Origin: Armatimonadota bacterium
Lineage (GTDB): Bacteria; Armatimonadota; SYMT01
NCBI GenBank assembly: GCA_020696885.1
Contig: JAJFMS010000158.1
Location: 1 to 7,223 of the forward strand
DNA: 7,223 nucleotides
Direction of reading: 5' to 3'
In this document: positions 1-5,728 of the stretch, piece by piece
Layout of the letters: each line of letters starts with the position of its first letter
Numbering within the stretch: position 1 is the first letter of the stretch
Program-made: the position numbers and the translations under genes
Notes under the pieces: generated by a model
What the model was told of the DNA's origin: nothing
The model's database searches: none
What the model saw: the letters and a program-made list of their open reading frames with translations, nothing else

Positions 1-480
1 CAGCCCCTCGTTGAACGCCCAGTCCTCAGCCGTCCGGTTCTCGCCGCCGCGAAAGTCGACGTGCGGCTCCGCGTCCAGGTGGATCCCGTCGAACGCCGCG
101 TCCGGGTTGGCGCGGCAGAAGTTGAGGACCAGGTTGATCTCCCGGGCCGCCTGCGCCTGCTTCTCCGTGCGCACGAACGAGGGGTCCTGCAGCGTCATCG
201 CGTCCACGGCGATTCCCGCGCGGTGCGCTTCCCGGAGGAACTCGCGGAGTTTGTCCGCGTGGACGGTCAGCCATTCGGTCCGGATGCTGAGAAACACCCG
301 CCGGACCTCGCGCTGCTTCAGCGCCGCGATTACTTCGGCATTGGGATGCCCCGGAAAGCGATAGAGCCAGACCGCGGGGCCGGCTGGAGGGTCCGCTCCA
401 GCCGCCGAATTCGACGGCGTCAGGAAGGCGACCGCCGCCAAAGCGAGGCTGGTGAGCAGCGATCTAGCTGGATGGGTCAT
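1..480 (-). CDS. Exported TIM-barrel protein, glycosidase-like, N-terminal part (truncated by window edge)
   Basis: The minus strand is open from an ATG at 480 to base 1, giving 160 codons without a stop; the C-terminal part lies outside the window. Residues 1-28 form a Sec-type signal peptide: MTHPARS, a hydrophobic core LLTSLALAAVAFL, then a small-residue stretch SNSAAGA suited to signal peptidase I. The mature part begins with VWLYRFPG and alternates predicted strands (VRRVFLSI, IAVDAMT, FDGIHLD) with helices, the rhythm of a (beta/alpha)8 barrel. The motif FDGIHLDAEPH (about 130-140) ends a strand with Asp136 and Glu138, as in barrel glycosidases where an acidic pair sits at the strand tip. 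The role of these residues is inferred. The gene starts 12 bases after the upstream stop at 493-495 with no clear Shine-Dalgarno, so it is probably the second gene of an operon and may be translationally coupled. I do not recognise the exact family; it could be a non-catalytic sugar-binding barrel. Confidence 0.72.
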   Translation of the reverse strand, partial: MTHPARSLLTSLALAAVAFLTPSNSAAGADPPAGPAVWLYRFPGHPNAEVIAALKQREVRRVFLSIRTEWLTVHADKLREFLREAHRAGIAVDAMTLQDPSFVRTEKQAQAAREINLVLNFCRANPDAAFDGIHLDAEPHVDFRGGENRTAEDWAFNEGL

Positions 481-492
481 GGCGTGTGGGCG

Positions 493-1674
493 CTAGCGGC
501 CGGTCCGCAGGCGATACAGGTGGACTCCATACGGGTCGAAGCGGTCTGTGAGCTTACCGCCGCGCACCGGGACGGTGCGGCTTTCGCCCAGCACTTCCGC
601 GGTGGCCGTCTTCACGCCGGGGATCGTGATTGTGGGCTCGCAGCCTCGCGGGCGCATCGCCACGGCGAAGACGTAGGTGGCGCCGGCATGCTTACGCGAG
701 GTGACCGCGACCGGCGCCTCCGGATCGTTCGAGGCGGCGGAAGGCGATTCCGCCGGCGGGGTGCTGTTGAGCGCCGGCGCCAACTCCCGGACCTGCGCGT
801 TGATCGCGGTGACCGCCTTCAGCAGTTCCTCGTCCTGGAGCAGCGACGCCTCACTAAACTGGGGCTTGAACTGGTGCACGAAGTAGATGAGCCCGCGGGA
901 GCCGTGGACCAGCGACATCCAGACCTCCGCCTTCACCTGCGCGGGCGTCGGTTTGGTCTTCACGTTGTCGATCCGGCTAGCCTCGATGCAGTTCCAGACC
1001 TGGCGGGTGGGCCCGGCCCACTCCTTGAGGCGGGACACCCCATTCGCCACGTACCACAGCTTTCCCGCCACGTCCGGGTGATCGTGGACGGCGGGGTAGA
1101 TGTCGAACGAGGCGATGTCGCTGCCCTTCACGTACTCGGGGTAGTCCTCCGGGTGGCGCGTGCGCACGCCGCGGCCGATCCAGCCATCCCACGCCACCCC
1201 CTGCCCCAGGTTCAGCAGCACCGGCCGGGAAGGGTCCGCTTTCTTGATCCGCGCGTAGTCTTCGACGATCTTCTCCGGCGGCACCGGAGGCCCGTAGCCG
1301 CCGCCGCGCTTCGCCTGGGCGTTGTCCGGCTCGTCGCCGTGCATCCAGGCCAGGATCGTGGGGTCGTCCTTATGGCGCAGGCCGGTCTCGTTCTGGCTGC
1401 AGACCAGCCGCATGTCCGCGGCCTTCAACTGCTGGATCTGCTCGTCGGTGGGGCCGCGCCAGAGCGCGACGTAGGTATTGATCCCGGCGGCCCGATAGCG
1501 GGCCGCGTTGCTGGGATTCTGCAGCCACACCCCGATCGGGAAGAAGCCGGGGTCGGTGAGTGGGCCGGGTTTCTCGGCCGCTGCGGCTCCGGCGGAGTGC
1601 GGCGCGCGGGTGCAGGCGACTACTGCCGCCACGGCCAGGGCGATGCAGAGGACCTTCGGGCGGATCTGTTTCAT
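493..1674 (-). CDS. Predicted lipoprotein with TIM-barrel fold, putative glycoside hydrolase-like
   Basis: This 393-residue protein starts at the ATG at 1674. An in-frame GTG at 1764 would add 30 charged residues before the signal sequence, so 1674 is preferred. The N-terminus MKQIRPK plus a hydrophobic stretch ends in VVAC at residues 18-21, a lipobox with Cys21 as the lipidated residue. The mature protein reads as a (beta/alpha)8 barrel: FFPIGVWLQ, an AAGINTYVALW strand, ILAWMHGDEPD (Glu115, acid/base candidate), PVLLNLGQG, ASFDIYP (Asp191), QVWNCIEAS (Glu231, nucleophile candidate), then GLIYFVHQF. The C-terminal 80 or so residues look like a small beta domain (VAVTSRKHAGATYVFAVAM to VHLYRLR), a layout common in clan GH-A-like glycosidases. 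The catalytic assignment is inferred from position alone and the substrate is unknown. It lies 12 bases upstream of the other exported barrel gene and diverges from the sigma factor. No good Shine-Dalgarno precedes the ATG. Confidence 0.8.
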   Translation of the reverse strand: MKQIRPKVLCIALAVAAVVACTRAPHSAGAAAAEKPGPLTDPGFFPIGVWLQNPSNAARYRAAGINTYVALWRGPTDEQIQQLKAADMRLVCSQNETGLRHKDDPTILAWMHGDEPDNAQAKRGGGYGPPVPPEKIVEDYARIKKADPSRPVLLNLGQGVAWDGWIGRGVRTRHPEDYPEYVKGSDIASFDIYPAVHDHPDVAGKLWYVANGVSRLKEWAGPTRQVWNCIEASRIDNVKTKPTPAQVKAEVWMSLVHGSRGLIYFVHQFKPQFSEASLLQDEELLKAVTAINAQVRELAPALNSTPPAESPSAASNDPEAPVAVTSRKHAGATYVFAVAMRPRGCEPTITIPGVKTATAEVLGESRTVPVRGGKLTDRFDPYGVHLYRLRTGR

Positions 1675-1830
1675 GGTGCGGTCTGTAGCGCCGAAACGGG
1701 GCTTTCGATGTACTTCGCGGGCGGTTAGCGATTCGCCTGCAGGGTCGAAGCGGCTCCTGGCCACCGGACAAGTGCCGCGATGAAACGCCGTAGCCGGAGC
1801 TACTGGCTATGAGTCGAATGGGAAATCTCT

Positions 1831-1859
1831 TGTAAGGCCGGGCGGCTTGCGCATCTAAT
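1831..1859 (+). promoter_or_regulatory. Candidate ECF-type promoter of the sigma/anti-sigma operon
   Basis: TGTAAGG at 1831-1837 and TCTAAT at 1854-1859 sit about 17 bases apart, directly before the sigma gene. Many ECF sigma factors recognise a -35 element with an AAC/AAG-type core and a -10 element such as CGTC or TCTAA, and often drive their own operon. Transcription would start near 1865, on or next to the proposed GTG start, so the mRNA would have almost no leader. A perfect small hairpin (GTAGC-CGGA-GCTAC, 1790-1803) lies 27 bases upstream and could be an operator or chance. The site is judged by eye and has not been compared with other promoters of this genome. Confidence 0.35.
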
Positions 1860-1864
1860 CCTGT

Positions 1865-2476
1865 GTGAACAACAGGTGGATCCCCTCTCTGGCCGGCAAG
1901 CCAGCTTACCTGGCGCACGATGACGCGCCGGACCCCGCTCGCGTGGAGCCGCTGCTGCAGGCGGCGCAACGGGGCGACCGGGCGGCCCTGGAGCGCCTGT
2001 TGTCCGAGCGCGAGCGTGCGCTGTACCTGCTGTGCTTCAGCATTCTCGGCCGCCGCGAGGACGCGGAGGACGCGGTGCAGGAGACCTTCCTGCGGGCGGT
2101 GCGGGCGCTCGGCAGCTTTGGCGGCCGCGCCAGCGTGCGCGCCTGGTTGACGCGGATCGCCATCAACGTCTGCCTCGAGCAGAAGCGCCGCGGGCGAACG
2201 CGGATTGTCACCGAGCCGCTCGCACCGGACGCCGGGGCGCCGCATCCGTCGCCGGAAACCGAGGTGCTGGACCGGTTGAGCGTCTTCGAGGCCCTGGCCT
2301 CCCTGCAGCCCCGGGCGCGCGCGATCCTGGTGTTGAAGCAGCGCGAAGGCTGGACCGCCGGCGAGATCGCTCTCGCGATGCGGTGCACGGAGCGGCAGGT
2401 GTACCACGAGCTGCAGAAGGCCTATCGCGCCCTGGCCGCCTGGCGGGCCGCCCACCCCGAGGAGGGGCTTCTATGA
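1865..2476 (+). CDS. ECF-subfamily RNA polymerase sigma factor
   Basis: This 203-residue sigma-70 family factor would direct RNA polymerase to a small set of promoters when released from its anti-sigma partner. Region 2 covers about residues 27-110. It includes the core-binding segment DAEDAVQETFLRA (66-78) and the -10-recognition segment ASVRAWLTRIAINVCLEQKRR (in two parts, 89-98 and 99-109). A Pro-rich linker follows (about 119-131), then region 4 (139-190) with LQPRARAILVLKQREGW and a helix-turn-helix ending ERQVYHELQKAYRAL. That last helix departs from the common TVKSRLHRARKAL pattern. The start is uncertain: GTG at 1865 keeps 26 extra N-terminal residues, while GTG at 1943 would begin just before the conserved core. 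Neither has a Shine-Dalgarno, and the frame is closed upstream by TAA at 1856-1858. The stop overlaps the next start as ATGA, the classic coupling of sigma and anti-sigma genes. Confidence 0.93.
   Translation: MNNRWIPSLAGKPAYLAHDDAPDPARVEPLLQAAQRGDRAALERLLSERERALYLLCFSILGRREDAEDAVQETFLRAVRALGSFGGRASVRAWLTRIAINVCLEQKRRGRTRIVTEPLAPDAGAPHPSPETEVLDRLSVFEALASLQPRARAILVLKQREGWTAGEIALAMRCTERQVYHELQKAYRALAAWRAAHPEEGLL
2459..2467 (+). promoter_or_regulatory. Strong Shine-Dalgarno fixing the anti-sigma start at 2473
   Basis: GAGGAGGGG lies five bases before the ATG at 2473, within the last codons of the sigma gene. It is the clearest ribosome binding site in the window. It supports 2473 as the true start even though the reading frame is open much further upstream inside the sigma gene. 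Confidence 0.8.
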
Positions 2477-5172
2477 CCTGCGCAACAGCGGAAGACCTGA
2501 TGGTTCGCGTCCTCGCCGGTTCGCTCCCGGAGCGGCAGAGAACCGCTTTCGAGCGCCACCTGGAGGCTTGCGACGGTTGCCGCGTCCGCCTTCGTGAGTT
2601 CCGCTCCGGCACGGCGCTCCTGTCCCAGATCGACGAGCTGCCGAGCCCGACCGGCCTGGCCCAGGTGGCACTGCGGACGTACGCCGCCGAGCGCGCAACT
2701 CGCGCCCCGCTCGTTGTGACCCGTGCGCGCGTCCTCATTCCCGCGCTGGCCGCGGTGGTGCTCGTGGTGGTGTTCCTGATGGACCGGCTTCGGCCGCCGT
2801 CACAGCAGGCGGGCGGCGTATCCACGCCGGGGACCAGCGCGCCCTCCCCGCGAGAACGCGGCCACGGCCCGGCTCAGGTGCGGCGGCAGCCCGGAGTGGT
2901 CCCCCAGCCTCGATCCCGTGTGCCCGATCCGCGTCTCGTCCGAACTGCTCCTCGTGCCCCGGTGCAGGCTCCGGAGCCCCGGCGGGCGAGCGTGGGAGAT
3001 CTGGACTACCTGGACGGGTATGATCCGCGCCTGGCAGGCCGGTGGGTGGGTGGTGGCGCGGAAGGCGAGGCGCTGCGGCGGGCGTTCGAGCGGCGGCTGT
3101 CGCGCGTGGAGGTGAAGGACGACTTCGTTGAGATCCCCTATCCCCGCTTCGCCGCGGTGGACGTCAAAGGCACGGCGACCGGGGAAGCGATCCGGAAGTT
3201 CGAAAAGGAAGCGCAGGTGGTGGATGCCCGCCTGTTCCGGAAGGTCTCGCTGCGCCTGCGGCAGACGCCGCTCTCCGACCTGTGCGCCTCCCTGCGGCAG
3301 CAGACCGGGATTTCGTTCGTAGCTGCCCGCTCCGTGAGCGACGAGAACGTGACCCTGTTCGTCAAAGAGCTACCAGCCCGTGAGGTGATGCGGGCGGTGG
3401 CGCGGCTCTTCGGCTACAAGTGGGGACGGGCTGGCGAGGAGCCGGCGTATCGCTACGAGCTCCGCCAGGACCTCCGCGCGCAGATCGCGGAAGAAGAGCT
3501 GCGCAGCCGTCAGGTGAACGAGGCGCTCCTGGAACTGGACGGGAAGCTGGAGGCGTTCCGTCCTTACCTGGAGCTGGGGCCGGAGGAGATTCAGCGGCGA
3601 TTGGAGCACGCCCAGCCGCCGGAGAAGTTCCTGCTGCGGGACCTGTCCACTTGGGAGTGGGGCGCGGTCCAGCTCTATCACCGCCTGACGCCCGCACAAC
3701 GCCAGACCCTCGCCAGCGGTGAGCGCCTGCAGTTTCGCACGGACGCCCGCTCGCCGGAGCTGCGTCTTCCGGCCGAGTGGCGAGACCTCTTGCTCCAGCG
3801 GACCGGCTTTGTGGTGGGGACGGTCGGCGGGCAGCAGTACCTGGCCAGCCCCGAGTTCTTCAGCGGTCCGAACGGTCCGGGTGTGACTTCACCGCTCGTA
3901 GGGCAGCCGGGGGCAGAGGTGGAGATCCTGCTCGGGATCGAAGGCCTGCAGCAGGGAAAGCTGGTGCTGGAAGCGTTTGCCAGGGCCTACCTGCTGAAGC
4001 CAGACGGATCCGACGCCGCGCTCTCCGGCTCGAAAGGCGGCGTGCTCGCGTCGGCGCAGAGCCCCGGCACTGCCCGGGCGCGGAACGCGGCGCTCAACGC
4101 CGGGCTGCGGGCAGATGCATTACTCCGGCCCTTGGTCTCGATCCGGGCGAAGCCGAGCTGCCCCTGGTTCACTCCGGAGAGCCGGCCGAAGCGCTTCAGC
4201 GGCGCCCGGGTGCAGCTCGAGCCCCGAGGCGAGCGCCTGTACCTCGACGTGGAGGGGCAGATCCAAAGCGGCGAGGAGCCGCCGCACGTGACCTCCGCGG
4301 ACGTCTGGGAAGCGGTCCACGACGCCACCGGAGCGCCGGTGGTGGCGGATGCCTACTCGCGGCTGTTCGAGGCGAAGGGCATGGAGGTCGAGCAGATGAG
4401 CCGTTTCGAAGCGCTCTGCCGCCTGGGCGACCGGATGGGGGTGCGCTGGCAGCGGGATGGCCAGTTCCTGATGGGCCGCAGCGTCACCTACCTGTGGGAC
4501 AAGGTGAAGGAAGTGCCGGCGCGCCATCTGCGCCGGTGGCGCGCGGACTACGACGAGCAGGGCTTCCTGCCGCTGGACGACCTGCTGGAGGCGGCGACGC
4601 TTCCGGATCGGCACCTGGAGTCCGCGGCCATCGGGCAGGTGATCGGGCACTGCTGGGGGCTGGAAGACTGGATCGTCATCGGGGAAGGCGCCTCCCTCCC
4701 ACTCGGGATCAACGGGCCGCGGGTGACGCGTCCCTACGCCCGGTTCCTCACGCTGCTTTCGAGTGGGCAGCGGGCGAGCGCGCAGCGGCAGGGGCTTTCC
4801 TTCGAGGAGCTGCTGCCCGCCCAGCAGCAGGCGCTGATCGAGCTGTTAGGGAAAGACCGCCGCAGCCCGCGGGAGGTGGTGGGTGTGCGGTTCCGGGTCG
4901 ACTATGCGCCAGCCGGAACGTTCGTCTGGTACCCCGCGGCCCGGACGAAGTCCGAAGTAGAGCGCCTGGAGCGCACGGTTCCGTTCGTCACTGGGAAAAC
5001 CGCCGAGGAGACGCTCGCCGCGGCGCGCCGGGCCTACCCCCAGGCGCAAGCCGGGCAGGTGAAGCGCTCGCACGGGATCCTGGCCTTCACCTTCACGAAC
5101 CCGGCCACGGGCGCCGCCTGGAAGGCCGGATGGGTGGGCGTCGAGATGGAGATCGATAGCCGCCGGCAGTGA
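2473..5172 (+). CDS. Membrane anti-sigma factor with giant extracytoplasmic region holding two STN-like units
   Basis: This 899-residue protein probably holds the ECF sigma factor at the membrane. Residues 1-45 match zinc-finger anti-sigma domains: Cys3, then HLEACDGC giving His29, Cys33 and Cys36 (H-x3-C-x2-C). A single transmembrane helix spans about 86-103 (RVLIPALAAVVLVVVFLM), followed by a Pro/Arg/Ser-rich linker to about 165. The outer part has an STN-like segment at about 254-320 (SLRLRQTPLSDLCASLRQQT through LFVKELPAREVMRAVARLFG), a charged helical stretch (331-385) and LTPAQRQTLASGERLQF (405-421). A similar order recurs: an STN-like segment at 605-660 (SADVWEAVHDATGAPVVAD, MSRFEALCRLGDRMGVRW), then LSSGQRASAQRQGLSFEELL near 761-780. 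Cysteines at 271 and 649 fall in the two units, with others nearby in SCPWF and GHCWG. STN domains are small periplasmic folds of secretins and TonB receptors. Typical zinc-finger anti-sigmas are far shorter. The ligand and release mechanism are unknown; regulated proteolysis is plausible. Confidence 0.88.
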   Translation: MTCATAEDLMVRVLAGSLPERQRTAFERHLEACDGCRVRLREFRSGTALLSQIDELPSPTGLAQVALRTYAAERATRAPLVVTRARVLIPALAAVVLVVVFLMDRLRPPSQQAGGVSTPGTSAPSPRERGHGPAQVRRQPGVVPQPRSRVPDPRLVRTAPRAPVQAPEPRRASVGDLDYLDGYDPRLAGRWVGGGAEGEALRRAFERRLSRVEVKDDFVEIPYPRFAAVDVKGTATGEAIRKFEKEAQVVDARLFRKVSLRLRQTPLSDLCASLRQQTGISFVAARSVSDENVTLFVKELPAREVMRAVARLFGYKWGRAGEEPAYRYELRQDLRAQIAEEELRSRQVNEALLELDGKLEAFRPYLELGPEEIQRRLEHAQPPEKFLLRDLSTWEWGAVQLYHRLTPAQRQTLASGERLQFRTDARSPELRLPAEWRDLLLQRTGFVVGTVGGQQYLASPEFFSGPNGPGVTSPLVGQPGAEVEILLGIEGLQQGKLVLEAFARAYLLKPDGSDAALSGSKGGVLASAQSPGTARARNAALNAGLRADALLRPLVSIRAKPSCPWFTPESRPKRFSGARVQLEPRGERLYLDVEGQIQSGEEPPHVTSADVWEAVHDATGAPVVADAYSRLFEAKGMEVEQMSRFEALCRLGDRMGVRWQRDGQFLMGRSVTYLWDKVKEVPARHLRRWRADYDEQGFLPLDDLLEAATLPDRHLESAAIGQVIGHCWGLEDWIVIGEGASLPLGINGPRVTRPYARFLTLLSSGQRASAQRQGLSFEELLPAQQQALIELLGKDRRSPREVVGVRFRVDYAPAGTFVWYPAARTKSEVERLERTVPFVTGKTAEETLAAARRAYPQAQAGQVKRSHGILAFTFTNPATGAAWKAGWVGVEMEIDSRRQ

Positions 5173-5184
5173 CTGCCCTGAACT

Positions 5185-5210
5185 GCGCTTCAAAACCAGG
5201 AAGCGCTTTC
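5185..5210 (+). terminator. Probable intrinsic terminator of the sigma/anti-sigma operon
   Basis: A perfect 7-bp stem (GCGCTTC at 5185-5191 with GAAGCGC at 5200-5206) with an 8-base loop AAAACCAG is followed by TTTC, beginning 13 bases after the anti-sigma stop codon. The U-tract is short, so termination may be partial. Confidence 0.5.
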
Positions 5211-5216
5211 GGCTGA

Positions 5217-5303
5217 TTGACAGGAGTCCCGCTGTCAGGCGGGCGAGCGATCGCTCGATACTGGTGTTACTAAAGGCCGGCCTGACAGCCGGACTCCTGT
5301 CAA
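5217..5303. repeat. 24-bp inverted repeat with nested hairpins, REP/MITE-like
   Basis: The left arm at 5217-5240 begins TTGACAGGAGTCCCGC, and the right arm at 5280-5303 ends CGGACTCCTGTCAA. They are reverse complements at 23 of 24 positions (mismatch at 5290). Each arm also has its own inverted repeat, TGACAG with CTGTCA (5218-5223 with 5232-5237; 5283-5288 with 5297-5302), so the DNA or RNA could form either one long stem or two small hairpins. The 39-base middle contains a perfect 14-bp palindrome, CGAGCGATCGCTCG (5244-5257). There is no U-tract on either side and no transposase nearby, so this looks more like a dispersed palindromic element than a terminator. No second copy occurs in this window. 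Confidence 0.7.
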
Positions 5304-5728
5304 AGTGGCGATGGGTGAGCACAATGACGGAAACGGATTTCATCCATCGCGGGTGACCGCTCGGTCATCGCGAACTCTGGGCAGGCCAGGCGGCTCATGT
5401 CAGAACGCCGCCGTAAGCGAGTCGGGTTTGCACTGGGAAAGAAGCAAACCTCCGGCGCCGGGACGGCGCCCGTTGTGAAGCCCTGGAGTCGGGGGCTACC
5501 GCCAACGGCCGGGGGCGACCCCCCGCCACGGTAACCGTGATCGAGAAGAAGCGCATGCCTCGTCGCGATGCCTATGGCTCGCCGGACCCTTCCCGGCGCA
5601 GGACAACCGCCGGCTACGGAGGAACAGGTCCCACATCTATACTACTCCGGCCGTCCCGCTCGCCGGTCAGCACCGGCGGCGCCGTGCGGAATTCGCGCGG
5701 CGCGGCGGCGTGTTAGGATCCGAAACTG
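5304..5728. other. Hairpin-dense intergenic stretch, no convincing gene; possible structured RNA
   Basis: No coding frame here looks like protein. Consecutive inverted repeats are visible. TCGCG..TGACC-gctc-GGTCA.CGCGA spans 5347-5373. GGCGGC at 5389-5394 pairs with 5407-5412. GGTTTGC at 5425-5431 pairs with GCAAACC at 5444-5450. GGCGCC at 5454-5459 pairs with 5465-5470. AGCCC at 5479-5483 pairs with GGGCT at 5493-5497. CGGGGG at 5510-5515 pairs with 5520-5525. CACGG at 5527-5531 pairs with CCGTG at 5535-5539. CGCCGG at 5580-5585 pairs with 5593-5598, and another CGCCGG at 5661-5666 with 5673-5678. Back-to-back stems separated by short linkers are what a folded RNA or a palindrome cluster would show, but high GC makes short stems common by chance. 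I do not recognise a known riboswitch or small RNA on either strand. Confidence 0.35.
5638..5643 (+). promoter_or_regulatory. Possible -10 box upstream of the PLP enzyme
   Basis: TATACT at 5638-5643 matches five of six bases of the housekeeping -10 consensus and stands out in this GC-rich region. The bases about 17 upstream (TACGGA, 5615-5620) match the -35 consensus poorly. Transcription from here would give a leader of about 80 bases containing the 5661-5678 hairpin. Confidence 0.3.

Noticed and set aside
61..1728. 555-residue open frame on the plus strand, antisense to the lipoprotein gene
   Set aside because: Its composition is Arg/His/Gly/Asp-rich with no recognisable motif, and it is the mirror of a gene with a clear lipobox and barrel motifs; long antisense frames are expected at this GC content.
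1790..1803. GTAGC-CGGA-GCTAC hairpin as an operator or terminator
   Set aside because: Only a 5-bp stem, without a T-tract or a second copy; it could easily be chance.
1370..2455. 361-residue minus-strand frame across the divergent region
   Set aside because: It covers two genes with strong family signatures on the proper frames and has no recognisable domain.
2032..2472. Upstream extension of the anti-sigma frame to 2032
   Set aside because: It overlaps the well-supported sigma gene and encodes Arg/Gly-rich nonsense. The ATG at 2473 has a strong Shine-Dalgarno and begins directly with the zinc-finger domain.
3777..5159. 460-residue open frame inside the anti-sigma gene in another plus frame
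   Set aside because: It is an Arg/Ala/Gly-rich shadow frame without motifs, ribosome binding site or room of its own.
5217..5303. The inverted repeat as a rho-independent terminator
   Set aside because: The loop is 39 bases and no T-tract follows on either strand; a better terminator already lies at 5185-5210.
4846..5343. 165-residue minus-strand frame crossing the inverted repeat
   Set aside because: Most of it is antisense to the anti-sigma gene, its start would lie beyond the palindromic element, and no family is recognisable.
5311..5478. 55-codon plus-strand frame in the intergenic stretch (starts MGEHNDGNGF)
   Set aside because: It has no Shine-Dalgarno, no recognisable motif and lies across the hairpin series; most likely chance.
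5425..5540. Cyclic-di-GMP or cobalamin riboswitch
   Set aside because: Fragments such as GCAAACC and AGCCC..GGAG recall pieces of these motifs, but the conserved order, the tetraloop/receptor and the B12-box sequence are not met, and the downstream enzyme is not a typical target.
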